This document shows, piece after piece, positions 7,427 to 15,929 of a stretch of DNA of 64,000 nt. The DNA is from Candidatus Rifleibacteriota bacterium (lineage in GTDB: Bacteria > Muiribacteriota > Ozemobacteria > Ozemobacterales > Ozemobacteraceae): the NCBI GenBank assembly GCA_015233565.1, contig JADFXM010000013.1, forward strand, positions 1-64,000, read 5' to 3'. Under the pieces are notes generated by a model that worked only from the letters and a program-made list of their open reading frames with translations, searched no databases and was not told the DNA's origin. Position 1 is the first letter of the stretch. The number at the start of each line of letters is the position of its first letter. The translations under genes and the position numbers were made by a program.

Positions 7427-8322
7427 AGAGCTCCCCTTCGTGTGATCTTTTGAGTTCTGGTCATGACTTCAGTGTATTTTTTTCCTTGAAAATCAGTTAT
7501 TGTCCCGACTACTTTGATCTCTATGGCTTCTTCGTTATACCTTCTAAGGTCTTTCAAAGAGCCGACCTTAATTTCTTCAACTGAGTATGTCATCGTGTAA
7601 GGATAACTTCTAAGTTGGTTGTTTGCAGTAATATCATAGTCTTTAATGCTCTGCAGGTTAAGGTCTTTGTCCATGACCAACCCACTTTGTACGATTGGGC
7701 CGTCAAAATTACCGGTACTTATGCTACGGGCTTTGGTGTTTGTACAATCGCGAATGAAATATTTCAAAAATTTATCAGGTTTGATGGTGGAATAACCAGG
7801 CAGTTTTTTGATGTCGGGCAAAGTATATTTTTGCGAAGTAGGCGAATTTACAACGATGCCGGAATCAAGAAATCTGAATTCAGGGGTGAAGTAATTTCCA
7901 ATTCGTACAAAAACATCAGGACGGTCATCAAATTGGATGTAAAAAAACTTGGGTTGAAGCTTGAGATCTAGTTCCGGAGCAGGTTTAATTCTTACAAATA
8001 AATTAGGAACCTGCGCATCAGCTTTAAAAGCAACTTCGTTGTTGACCTGGGATGGATATTCAGTAAAATCAAAAAGTGGATTTTTTCCTTGTGAAAACTC
8101 TACAGCATCATACAGTTCTGTTGGGAAGAGTTTTGCTTTCAACAAAAGATGCTGAAGAGCCGCCCTGGCTGCAAAAACAGCCTGTTGGTGTTGCAAGCTG
8201 ACTCTATTCTGCTGGGCAACATTTTTATGAGTTGCCATCATGGAAAAAATCATTAACATGAGTACCAAAGTAAAAAATAACGCAACAACTATTGCGATTC
8301 CGGTCCTCTTTTTTATATTCAT
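7423..8322 (-). CDS. PilX/GspK-like membrane protein of the pilin cluster
   Basis: The 299-residue protein has a basic N-terminus followed by one long hydrophobic helix (GIAIVVALFFTLVLMLMIF, residues about 8-28) and then a helical stretch rich in Gln/Ala (QHQQAVFAARAALQHLL). This is the layout of PilX and GspK family proteins, which begin RGxALVVAL and join the tip of a type IV pilus or type II secretion pseudopilus. It lacks the usual glutamate at +5, as GspK also does. Gene order (pilin, PilX/GspK-like, pilin) matches minor-pilin operons. The assignment to a subfamily is inference; a BLAST-level comparison was not possible. Confidence 0.62.
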   Translation of the reverse strand: MNIKKRTGIAIVVALFFTLVLMLMIFSMMATHKNVAQQNRVSLQHQQAVFAARAALQHLLLKAKLFPTELYDAVEFSQGKNPLFDFTEYPSQVNNEVAFKADAQVPNLFVRIKPAPELDLKLQPKFFYIQFDDRPDVFVRIGNYFTPEFRFLDSGIVVNSPTSQKYTLPDIKKLPGYSTIKPDKFLKYFIRDCTNTKARSISTGNFDGPIVQSGLVMDKDLNLQSIKDYDITANNQLRSYPYTMTYSVEEIKVGSLKDLRRYNEEAIEIKVVGTITDFQGKKYTEVMTRTQKITRRGAL

Positions 8323-8351
8323 AATTTTCTCCCCGGTATCCAGTTAAATCT

Positions 8352-9239
8352 TTATCTCGATAGATCGGCTTTTAGTGTCTGGAGGTGGATCCGCTGGATG
8401 TTCCCCTTATTGGTTCTTGGCTGGTTGTAGTATCCCACTTCCAGGTTCCATTGTACTTGAATAACGAGGCGTTTCATTGTACAAAATGCGACTTTTGGAT
8501 CATTTGAGTAATTAACTTTTTCGGTGGCCATTTTTTGAACATATCTGACAGTTTTTGGAGTGACAAAATCAGATTCACTATAAATGGTGTTTGCTGGAAG
8601 GGCCAAACCTGAAGGGAGATCTACTTCTGTTTTTAGCGAAGGGTTTGCTCCAATCTCGGGCGCGTACTTTTGTGCCCAGGAAGGGTTTTGTAGTTTATTT
8701 GGGTTAACGCAAAACGAGAACGATAAATCATCTGGCAAGGATGGAAATTCTGTGTTGATATCCCGCTTTTCCGCAGCATTTAAAGCCGTTTTGTCGTAGA
8801 CATCTTCAATTCGAAGTGATACTAGATAGCTTATACCACGAGGGTCGGCAATGATTCCTTCGCAAGGGAAGCCATAGGGAGTGGAAGCAGTGCCATCGAG
8901 GTTAAACAGCATTTTTGCCATTCTCCCAGCCCAATTGGTGTCAATACCCTGTTTTTGATAAATGGGTAAACGGCCGATATCGTCAGTGCGAAGAAATCCA
9001 ACGGGACTTCCCTCGCGCAAAGCTTCAAAAGGAACAGTGTCCAAAACTATTCCAAGGATTTCAGCTGCTTTGGTAATTGCAAATGATTGGGAGGCTGTGG
9101 AATCTGTATCTTGAGTTCCTTTATGGATAAAAGTAAACAAAGGAATCATTGCCACCGCCATAATTACAAGGGCGATAACAATTTCCAGAAGTCCTAGTCC
9201 GCGTTTTATTATCTGTTTTTGCAGAAACGTTTTATTCAT
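8352..9239 (-). CDS. Type IV prepilin-like protein, first gene of the pilin cluster
   Basis: The N-terminus holds the prepilin motif KRGLGLLEIVIALVIMAVAM: cleavage after RG would leave a mature protein with glutamate at +5 and a long hydrophobic helix. I start it at ATG 9239 (MNKTFLQKQ), because GGGGAA lies about 7 bases upstream; the longer ORF-track start at 9266 adds nine residues of no clear role. The remaining 250 residues form an unrecognised globular domain. It leads a four-gene transcription unit with the PilX/GspK-like gene, a second pilin-like gene and miaB. A GspI/PilV-type role is plausible. Confidence 0.8.
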   Translation of the reverse strand: MNKTFLQKQIIKRGLGLLEIVIALVIMAVAMIPLFTFIHKGTQDTDSTASQSFAITKAAEILGIVLDTVPFEALREGSPVGFLRTDDIGRLPIYQKQGIDTNWAGRMAKMLFNLDGTASTPYGFPCEGIIADPRGISYLVSLRIEDVYDKTALNAAEKRDINTEFPSLPDDLSFSFCVNPNKLQNPSWAQKYAPEIGANPSLKTEVDLPSGLALPANTIYSESDFVTPKTVRYVQKMATEKVNYSNDPKVAFCTMKRLVIQVQWNLEVGYYNQPRTNKGNIQRIHLQTLKADLSR

Positions 9240-9346
9240 CCACGGTTCCCCAATTACATTGTTCAAACCCCAATTGAAAAGTATTGTTCAAAGAGTTTAA
9301 AATTCAGGCATAAGAAAACAAACTTTTCAGAAGACTCTCTATTTAA

Positions 9347-9355
9347 AGTATAGCA
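9347..9355 (-). promoter_or_regulatory. Possible extended -10 promoter for the pilin-miaB operon
   Basis: On the minus strand the sequence TGCTATACT fits an extended -10 element (TGn-TATAAT with one mismatch). There is no good -35 at the usual distance. It lies about 108 bases upstream of the first pilin gene. Confidence 0.3.
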
Positions 9356-9383
9356 GAAATCCAATCAAAGGTGTCGGCTCAAT

Positions 9384-9410
9384 AAAAAGCTTCTCATATG
9401 CATGAGAAAG
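9384..9410 (-). terminator. Intrinsic terminator of the PIN-PhoH gene
   Basis: Read on the minus strand, TTCTCAT and ATGAGAA form a 7-bp stem with a 4-base loop, followed by GCTTTTTATT. It begins about ten bases after the stop codon of the PhoH-like gene. Confidence 0.65.
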
Positions 9411-9419
9411 GGCATAAAC

Positions 9420-10724
9420 TTACAACAAGACTGAAGCAAGAGCTGACAAATCTGATCTTTCGGATTTGTTAAGAATGATATGCCCGAAAATTTCATTGTC
9501 CTTAAACTTTTCAATAACGAAATTCAATCCGTTAGAGGAACTATCAAGGTAAGGATTGTCAATTTGATAAGGATCGCCGGTTAATACTACCTTTGTTCCT
9601 TCCCCTGCGCGGCTGATAATTGTCTTTACCTCATGTGGAGTAAGGTTTTGCGCTTCGTCAACTATCAAGTATTGTTTTGGGATCGATCTTCCGCGGATAT
9701 ATGTAATTGCTTCAATTTGTACTTTCTGTGATTCAAGCAGGAATTTCATTTTTTTATCGACGTCTTCTGAGTTGTTGTAAATTTTATCCATTACAAATTC
9801 AAGATTGTCAAAGATGGGTTGCATCCAATGACTCAATTTTTCATCTTTTGAGCCTGGAAGGTAGCCGATGTCCTTTCCAAGGGGCATGATTGGGCGACTG
9901 ACAAGAAGTTTTCGATAGACATGCTCATCAATAGTTTTTTGAAGACCACATGCAAGCGCAAGAAGAGTTTTACCGGTTCCGGCTCTTCCGACTAAAGTCA
10001 CCAGTTGAATTTCATTGCAACAAAGCAGTTCAGTTGCAAACTTTTGTTGCAAATTGGCTGGTTCAACGCCCCATGGCCTCATTTGTTGGTGATACAAGGG
10101 GAGCAGTTTCTTCGTTTTTCCACAAAATTTTGCGAGCGCTGTTTTGTTTTCATTTTCTTCAGCTTTCAACAGCGCAAATTCATTTTTTAACAAATCCCCT
10201 TTGGTCCATTCAAGACCCTTTTCATTTATGAAAATATCGATCTGCCGAGCTGGCAAAACTATCTCCCGCCAACCGGAATAAAGTTCATCAATGTCAACTT
10301 TGTTGGTCATGAAATCCTGGGTGGGAACACCCAAAGCATCAGCTTTGATGCGGGTGTTTATGTCTTTACTAATGTAGAAAACGTTTTTCCCTTGTTTTTT
10401 AAGGTATAAAGCGCAGGCAATAATGCGATTGTCGACTTTGTCCTTGTCAAAACCATATGGAATTTCCATTTCGACGTCAATAAGAACCCGAAGAAGACCA
10501 CCGTTGGAAAGCGGAACACCATCATTCAAACGTCCTTTTTCCCTGAGGGCATCCAGTTCCCGGGATACGGAGCGGGCTTCCCGGCCTCTTTCATCGTTGA
10601 AACCTTTGAAACGATCAAGCTCTTCAATTACTCCCAAAGGGATTACAACCTCGTTATCCTGAAATGAAAATAACGATTGGTGGCTATGCAGCAGAACATT
10701 TGTATCAAGAACGAACGTTTTCAT
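9420..10724 (-). CDS. PIN domain - PhoH ATPase fusion protein
   Basis: The 434-residue protein joins a PIN ribonuclease domain (residues about 1-140, opening KTFVLDTNVLLH with the first catalytic aspartate, later DNRIIACALYL and SKDINTRIKAD) to a PhoH-type P-loop NTPase (about 200-434, Walker A VGRAGTGKTLLAL, Walker B YLIVDEAQNLTPHE). Proteins of this form, related to YlaK and PhoH2, unwind and cleave RNA in an ATP-dependent way. It is single-copy here, with its own promoter and terminator. The sequence appears complete and the start coincides with the first strand of the PIN fold. The exact RNA target is not known. Confidence 0.93.
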   Translation of the reverse strand: MKTFVLDTNVLLHSHQSLFSFQDNEVVIPLGVIEELDRFKGFNDERGREARSVSRELDALREKGRLNDGVPLSNGGLLRVLIDVEMEIPYGFDKDKVDNRIIACALYLKKQGKNVFYISKDINTRIKADALGVPTQDFMTNKVDIDELYSGWREIVLPARQIDIFINEKGLEWTKGDLLKNEFALLKAEENENKTALAKFCGKTKKLLPLYHQQMRPWGVEPANLQQKFATELLCCNEIQLVTLVGRAGTGKTLLALACGLQKTIDEHVYRKLLVSRPIMPLGKDIGYLPGSKDEKLSHWMQPIFDNLEFVMDKIYNNSEDVDKKMKFLLESQKVQIEAITYIRGRSIPKQYLIVDEAQNLTPHEVKTIISRAGEGTKVVLTGDPYQIDNPYLDSSSNGLNFVIEKFKDNEIFGHIILNKSERSDLSALASVLL

Positions 10725-10769
10725 TATTATCTATCCTCGTTAGGCAGTTAATCATTTTTCCACTGAACC

Positions 10770-10798
10770 CGTATATCATAAGAAAACTTAAGTGTCAA
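10770..10798 (-). promoter_or_regulatory. Sigma-70-type promoter of the PIN-PhoH gene
   Basis: On the minus strand a perfect TTGACA is followed after 17 bases by TATACG, about 45 bases upstream of the start codon. Confidence 0.55.
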
Positions 10799-10863
10799 AC
10801 CGCTTTTCCGGTAAACATGGCAAAAGCATTTTAAATTAAGATTCTATCATGACAAAACACTTT

Positions 10864-10885
10864 TGACCAAAGAAATCTTTGGTCA
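10864..10885. terminator. Hairpin downstream of the BtaA-like gene (first of two)
   Basis: TGACCAAAG and CTTTGGTCA form a perfect 9-bp stem with an AAAT loop. On the minus strand it is followed by AAAAGTGTTTT. It lies downstream of the BtaA-like gene and upstream of the PhoH promoter. Confidence 0.4.
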
Positions 10886-10897
10886 TCAGACAATCAT

Positions 10898-10932
10898 GCC
10901 GACGCAATCGTGTAGAATGCGTCGGCTTTTTT
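10898..10932 (+). terminator. Hairpin with T6 tract (second of two)
   Basis: GCCGACGCA and TGCGTCGGC form a 9-bp GC-rich stem, followed by TTTTTT on the plus strand. As an intrinsic terminator it points to the right, although both flanking genes are read to the left, so either it blocks antisense transcription into the BtaA-like gene, ends a small plus-strand RNA, or serves as an RNA 3' end for the left-going operon. Confidence 0.5.
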
Positions 10933-10957
10933 AAGAGTTGCAGACTATCACGAAATT

Positions 10958-12061
10958 TTATTTTTTCAATTGGAACACATGGAAACTTTCATAAATGAAA
11001 GCTCGGTCCTGGTCAAAAAGACGTTGAGCCAATTCCGGTTCGGATTGCATTATTTCCAAGTTTGCCGCATCAAGCTGTCTTGGACGAGCGAGAGTGTAAC
11101 GGTAAGCAAATCTAGCCTTAGGTTTGGAAATGGCAATTGCTTCACGAATTACATTGTTGAAAGTTTCGTTATCCATCCATTCAAAGATATTAGACAAATT
11201 CAGTTTGTCAAATGAAGCCTTTCCATATCTTTCAACGACATGTGTAAGAATTCCATAAATACTTTCAAGTCTATCGATATTCTTTTTCAAAAGCGGATAA
11301 TTTTTTTCCAGCAGATAAGGAGACATGCTCTCAGGTTTATAATGCACACCAAGGAGCATCAGCGACATGAAGAAGTTGTCGGGATTGTACAAGTTTTTCA
11401 TTGCTTTATCCAGTTTTCTGTTCAGGTTTTCTGAAAGATCAGGGTCTTCAACTTGAGCAAAGGAATGCGCTCCTTTGACCAGGCTTAAAACGAAGCGGTT
11501 CAGAAGAACACGGTTCAGAAATCTCCAGCGTTTTTTGTTTAAATCGCTGTAAGCTCGCCATTGAGACTTAATATCAGGTTGATGGAAAAGGTTTTCAATT
11601 TTGGAAGGATCATACATTTTTTGCAATATCCATCGATAGAAGGCGAAAAACTTCTCCACCTTCCCGCTCATGAAAACACCTTTTCCAATTATTTCTTCGT
11701 TTTCATCCCAAAAAGCACGCGCGTCAGAGGGTAGTTTGTCCCGGAATTTGTGAAAAAGGCTGATCCGTTTTTCGGGTGAATATTTTGATGGCTTTCCTAA
11801 AAATTCGACTCCCAGAACGCCCAAAAAATCATCATAATCGAAAGTGGAAATAGCAGCTTTTTTGAATTCAAGTAAAGCACACTGTGCCGGGTTAAAATCC
11901 ATGGAAACAACTCTTCCTGGATTTTCCAATAATAGGCATAGAGAATTACACCCTCCGGAGGTAACCGAAAGAACAGATTCTCCTGGTTTAACCTGGAGTG
12001 AGAGGCGGTTTAGTTCAGGATCTTCCCAAACATTACTGTAAACAATTGCTGGTTTTTTCAT
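10958..12061 (-). CDS. BtaA-like (DUF3419) 3-amino-3-carboxypropyl transferase
   Basis: The 367-residue protein fits the DUF3419/BtaA family. It opens with YSNVWEDPELNRLSL, then has a Rossmann SAM-binding part: VLSVTSGGCNSLCLL (glycine loop) and VVSMDFNPAQCALLEFK (acidic residue after strand 2). Known BtaA moves the 3-amino-3-carboxypropyl group of SAM to diacylglycerol, making diacylglyceryl-homoserine; a separate methyltransferase, BtaB, then makes the betaine lipid. No BtaB is seen here. The gene is the last of a tight operon (15-base gap) with a dikinase and a UbiA prenyltransferase, so the acceptor may be a different lipid. The annotation by fold is firm; the substrate is inference. Confidence 0.85.
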   Translation of the reverse strand: MKKPAIVYSNVWEDPELNRLSLQVKPGESVLSVTSGGCNSLCLLLENPGRVVSMDFNPAQCALLEFKKAAISTFDYDDFLGVLGVEFLGKPSKYSPEKRISLFHKFRDKLPSDARAFWDENEEIIGKGVFMSGKVEKFFAFYRWILQKMYDPSKIENLFHQPDIKSQWRAYSDLNKKRWRFLNRVLLNRFVLSLVKGAHSFAQVEDPDLSENLNRKLDKAMKNLYNPDNFFMSLMLLGVHYKPESMSPYLLEKNYPLLKKNIDRLESIYGILTHVVERYGKASFDKLNLSNIFEWMDNETFNNVIREAIAISKPKARFAYRYTLARPRQLDAANLEIMQSEPELAQRLFDQDRAFIYESFHVFQLKK

Positions 12062-12076
12062 TCGCTTCCTCCATCA

Positions 12077-14848
12077 CTATTTAGAAATCTCATCGTTTCC
12101 AAGAATTCGTACGACTCCGGTGGTTCCATCCATTTCAACCCAATCGCCGGTTTTGAGTCTTTTTGTGACATCCGGGATGCCGACGATCGCAGGTAAACCA
12201 AGTTCGCGTGCTACTATTACTGAATGTGAAAGCATGCTTCCGCGTTCGATCAGTAATCCCTTCGCAGACGGGAATAAAGGGACCCAGCCTGGATCGGTAC
12301 GAGCTGCAACTAAGATTTCACCATTCAGAGTCATGTCATCGCCGGGTTTCAAAATTACTTTCACCTGGCCTTTTATTTTTCCTGAGCATCCGCCTGTTCC
12401 CTTGAGGATTTTTGGATCATCGCTGGCAACTGCAGCAATTGCGCTTTTGGAAAGGTCATTCAGATAAGTGATTCCACGAGCTTCAATTCTGTCGGGAAGT
12501 TCATCGGAAGCTCGGTATTGGTCAAATTCAGCACTTCGAATTGCGGCCATCTCTTTTAATTTCTGACTGGGAGCACATCCAACGACGTAAGAAATTATTT
12601 CTTCCTGAGTAAGATAGAAAACATCATCAACTTTGTTCAAGACTCCTCGTTCAACAAACCTGCGACCGATTCCCATGAACATTCGTCTCGCCAGACCGTA
12701 CATTTTTGTTCGGGCAAAGCGCTGGAATTCCCGGAATGCCATAGCTTTTTTGGTATAGTCCGCAACCAGTTGGAGGATGAAATTCTTTGGAATGCACCAT
12801 AAGATTTTTTGCCCTTCCAACATGGCAGAAACTTTTCGTTCAGCCGCTTCCCTGATTTGCCTTTCGCGAGTTCCCGTATTTTCGGTAGGAGGAATTGGAG
12901 CGGAAAGGTAATTTTTCAAAATTTGGAAAATGTATTCAGGTTTTTCGTTGAGAGAAGGTTCTTCCAGCTTCAATTCATTCATTGTACGATAGCCGAACTT
13001 GGTAAGATAATCGCGAATTCTTTCAACAAGTTCTTTTTCGTGCTGATCGGTGCTCGTCGGTTTTCTGATGAAGCGTTCAACCAAAGCTGGACAATCATTC
13101 TTCTTCACTGTTTCCAATAGTCCGGGTTTGGAAACAATAAAGCGCCCGATCTCCTGAAGAGTTCTAAGCGGCAAAGTGCTTTCAACATTCCCTTGTCCTG
13201 CAACCAGATCGTTCTGAAGAGAGCCGTCGGTATCAAGTTGCCAGTTCTTCATAAGTTCTCTGAGCATTCCATAAAAAATCATGGCCATGAAATCATTGAC
13301 GATTGGGGCTTTCCATTCTCGTAATACTGTGTTGATCAATTCAATGTAAACTTCGACAATTTTGTGAGCGGGAGCGCTATCAAAGTCAAAATCTTTGTAT
13401 TTATCATACATTCTTTGGTATTTTCCCATGAAGTCCTTGACTTTGGACTCAATGGTGAAAAAATTCCAGGCCAAGCTGGCACCTGCAATTGCAAGTCGAG
13501 GGAGCTCCCAGAAGTATTTTTCGAAGAATCCCAACTCTTTTTTGCGGCCACCTTCGAAATCAAATTTTACTTTTACGCCCATCATTCCTTCCATGAATCT
13601 GGAATTATATTTATATCCCGGAAGGACGGAAACGAGTTTGTACCAATTCTTTAAATTGTAATATACTCGGCCATTTAAAAGTCCAAGCATATTTGCAAAT
13701 GCGAAATCGTTTTCCTGAATAATATGTTCAGGAACTCTCAATACCTGGCAGAATTGTACATACACCATGTGGTAGGCATTGAGGGCAAATGAAAATGTAA
13801 GAGGAGTTGTAACTCCTGAATAGCTTTCGACGATGTTGGAGTTGTCCCAGATTGTTACGTAGTCACGCTCAGGAGGGGTTGGGGATTCAATCGTTGTAAT
13901 GGGACGTGCCTGGAGGATGTAGAGAATATTGTTTGAGTCAATTGTCCATTCAATATCAAGCGGAGCCCCGCCGTATCCATTTTCAATTTTGTGACATCGT
14001 TCGGCAATTTGTCCAACTTGTTGATCAGATAAACAGGCATGTTTTTTTGCTTCATCCGGAATCGGTTCAATCGTGGTTCCTCGGCCATTAACTCGGTCAA
14101 AAACCATTTTTTCCTGTTTTTCGACTATTAATCTTGAATCAATCGGATATCCTTCACGCTTGATGCAGACATAACCGTCGGCATCGACTCCGCCTGAAAC
14201 CAAGCCTTCTCCAAGACCTGGTACAGCGTTGATGGATATTTCGTCATTGTATCTGGTAATCGGGTTTACCGTAAAAGTAACGCCAGAAGCTGTTCCATCA
14301 ATCATTTTCTGAATGACTACGGCCATTGAAATCCCAGCCTGGGGAAGTTTTCTCATGTGCCTATAGGACACTGCGCGGTCAGAGTAAATTGAAGACCAGC
14401 ATTTTTTAATTGCGGACATGATTTCTTCTCTTCCGCGTTGGAAAAGATGGGAGTCGAGCATTCCAGCATATGAAAACTCTTTGGAATCCTCGCCAAGAGC
14501 ACTTGATCTAACAGCTACAAAAGAGTTTTCAGGAAAGATGCTGAGTTTTTGACCGATCTCTTCGGATAAAATTGAAGGAAATTGTTTGGTACAAATGAAA
14601 TCCCGGAATTTTGCGCTGGAATCAACTATTGCAGCGGGAGAGGAAAAATCCAGTTTGTTTAATTCCGATTTGAATTCCTCAGAAAATGGATAAATAAAGT
14701 CATCAAATATTTTTGAGGTTAAAACGATAAAAGGCGGTACTGTTGCACCCAAAGAACACAATTTCAGCAGATTTCCACCCTTTCCTCCTGCGAAGGAGAT
14801 GGATTCTGCATCGGGATTATCTGTATGTGCAATGATTCTTAAAGTCAT
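12077..14848 (-). CDS. PEP-synthase/rifampin-phosphotransferase-like dikinase
   Basis: A 923-residue protein with an N-terminal PPDK-type ATP-grasp domain (residues about 15-330; FAGGKGGNLLKLCSLGA, AVRSSALGEDS, IEWTIDSNNILYILQARP), a long middle region (about 340-790) and a C-terminal swivelling phosphohistidine domain (about 820-915; GSMLSHSVIVARELGLPAIVG, with the His in LSHS). The TIM-barrel PEP/pyruvate domain that ends true PEP synthase and PPDK is missing. The order ATP-grasp - acceptor region - His domain is the one of rifampin phosphotransferase, in which ATP phosphorylates the His and then a bound acceptor, releasing AMP and phosphate. The middle part presumably binds the unknown acceptor. 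It lies between UbiA and BtaA-like genes with gaps of 32 and 15 bases. Confidence 0.85.
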   Translation of the reverse strand: MTLRIIAHTDNPDAESISFAGGKGGNLLKLCSLGATVPPFIVLTSKIFDDFIYPFSEEFKSELNKLDFSSPAAIVDSSAKFRDFICTKQFPSILSEEIGQKLSIFPENSFVAVRSSALGEDSKEFSYAGMLDSHLFQRGREEIMSAIKKCWSSIYSDRAVSYRHMRKLPQAGISMAVVIQKMIDGTASGVTFTVNPITRYNDEISINAVPGLGEGLVSGGVDADGYVCIKREGYPIDSRLIVEKQEKMVFDRVNGRGTTIEPIPDEAKKHACLSDQQVGQIAERCHKIENGYGGAPLDIEWTIDSNNILYILQARPITTIESPTPPERDYVTIWDNSNIVESYSGVTTPLTFSFALNAYHMVYVQFCQVLRVPEHIIQENDFAFANMLGLLNGRVYYNLKNWYKLVSVLPGYKYNSRFMEGMMGVKVKFDFEGGRKKELGFFEKYFWELPRLAIAGASLAWNFFTIESKVKDFMGKYQRMYDKYKDFDFDSAPAHKIVEVYIELINTVLREWKAPIVNDFMAMIFYGMLRELMKNWQLDTDGSLQNDLVAGQGNVESTLPLRTLQEIGRFIVSKPGLLETVKKNDCPALVERFIRKPTSTDQHEKELVERIRDYLTKFGYRTMNELKLEEPSLNEKPEYIFQILKNYLSAPIPPTENTGTRERQIREAAERKVSAMLEGQKILWCIPKNFILQLVADYTKKAMAFREFQRFARTKMYGLARRMFMGIGRRFVERGVLNKVDDVFYLTQEEIISYVVGCAPSQKLKEMAAIRSAEFDQYRASDELPDRIEARGITYLNDLSKSAIAAVASDDPKILKGTGGCSGKIKGQVKVILKPGDDMTLNGEILVAARTDPGWVPLFPSAKGLLIERGSMLSHSVIVARELGLPAIVGIPDVTKRLKTGDWVEMDGTTGVVRILGNDEISK

Positions 14849-14880
14849 TCTTAATTCCCCTTTTTATGGTTATTTAACAA

Positions 14881-15789
14881 TTATTTCCAAAAACCGGCCA
14901 ACACCGCAATGTGGTATGCCAGGAGAAAAAACGTTACTGTCCCTCTGTAAATTTTTGCTTGGCTTGTTTTGGGGTGGGCAGAATACCAAATCCCTGTTCC
15001 CACTACGAGCAAAGCAAGAATTGAAACTGAGAGCGATAGTTGTTTGGGAAGTTCCCCAAACTTTAAAGAGGCGGAGTAAAAACAAAGTGCAATACCTATG
15101 GCCAAATTTACGAAAAGAAGAAGAAATGCCCCGATTGGGTAAAGTCGAATCGAGTAAGAATCCACTCCATCTCGTTCCTCTTCTGACCCAAAGGTTTTTC
15201 TTCCAAATTCAAAGACGTTAAAAATAAACCAATTGCTTAACGCAAAAAAATAAAAGAACTTGTTCAAATCAAAGGGATAGACTCCACAAACTGCAACCCC
15301 GGTTGTCAAACCTAAAAGAGAAGCCGAAAAAGTGTGGCTGATCGCGTAGGATTCAAGTTTGGGGCGAAGCCAATCGCCGATAAAAAATTCCATTCTCATA
15401 AGAAGGGTGAAGGCCAGCAACATTGCATAAACGGTGAAAGTAGCTCGCCCCAGCAGGGCAGCAATTGTAATTTCGCTCAAAATAACCATGAAAGTCATAA
15501 AGCCGAATTCATCAAGAGAAATCAATCCGCGGGCAAGTGGGCGGTGTGGGTTATGCTGAGTGTCAAACGCATAATCCTTAACTTCGTCGAAAAGGCGCAT
15601 GTGCAGGAAAACCAGCCAGACAAGGGCAAAGCTTCCCAAGAGCCGCAATGGCCCACTTGCCAGGAGAAAAGATTTCTCTGAGGCGGCAAAAGCATTAGCG
15701 CCAAAAAACGCGGCAATTGTCAGTGTTGTACCGACTGGTTCAAACCGTTCCTTCAAAAACATAAACCATCTTGAAAAAAAGTTGCTCAT
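14881..15789 (-). CDS. UbiA-family prenyltransferase
   Basis: A 302-residue polytopic membrane protein, with roughly eight hydrophobic segments. The first Asp-rich motif reads LFDEVKDYAFDTQHNPHRPLA, the DxxxDxxxD plus R/H signature of UbiA enzymes that binds Mg-prenyl diphosphate. A second acidic site lies in SEEERDGVDSYS. I start it at ATG 15789 (MSNFFSRW) because GGTGA lies seven bases before it; the ORF-track start adds 16 residues. UbiA members attach isoprenoid chains to aromatic or glycerol-phosphate acceptors; here the aromatic partner is unknown. As first gene of the operon with the dikinase and BtaA-like genes it suggests a lipid or quinone-like product. Which acceptor it uses cannot be decided from sequence alone. 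Confidence 0.87.
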   Translation of the reverse strand: MSNFFSRWFMFLKERFEPVGTTLTIAAFFGANAFAASEKSFLLASGPLRLLGSFALVWLVFLHMRLFDEVKDYAFDTQHNPHRPLARGLISLDEFGFMTFMVILSEITIAALLGRATFTVYAMLLAFTLLMRMEFFIGDWLRPKLESYAISHTFSASLLGLTTGVAVCGVYPFDLNKFFYFFALSNWFIFNVFEFGRKTFGSEEERDGVDSYSIRLYPIGAFLLLFVNLAIGIALCFYSASLKFGELPKQLSLSVSILALLVVGTGIWYSAHPKTSQAKIYRGTVTFFLLAYHIAVLAGFWK

Positions 15790-15820
15790 AGTGTCACCAT
15801 TAATAATCCTCTGTATTGTC

Positions 15821-15857
15821 AAAAGCCCCCCCTTCAATATTCAAAAAGAAAGGGGGG
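15821..15857 (-). terminator. GC-rich hairpin before the UbiA operon
   Basis: CCCCCCTT and AAGGGGGG form an 8-bp stem with a 15-base loop; on the minus strand it is followed by CTTTTGAC. It could end transcription from the right or act as an attenuator for the UbiA operon. Confidence 0.4.
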
Positions 15858-15872
15858 AAATATTTTAATACT

Positions 15873-15929
15873 TCACTTCCCCTCTTTTTTCAAGAGAGTA
15901 TTGCGAAGCTTACTTAGTTCCTTTTCCAT
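15873..15929 (-). CDS. Possible 18-residue leader peptide
   Basis: A very good ribosome binding site (GGGAGGAG, about five bases before ATG) precedes the short frame MEKELSKLRNTLLKKEGK and a TGA. It sits directly upstream of the GC-rich hairpin. It may be a leader ORF or a translated remnant. The longer ORF-track version (15873-16124, 83 residues) has no convincing start. No functional evidence is visible. Confidence 0.22.
   Translation of the reverse strand: MEKELSKLRNTLLKKEGK

Noticed and set aside
12077-14848. True phosphoenolpyruvate synthase
   Set aside because: The PEP/pyruvate TIM-barrel that should follow the His domain is missing and the His domain is at the C-terminus.
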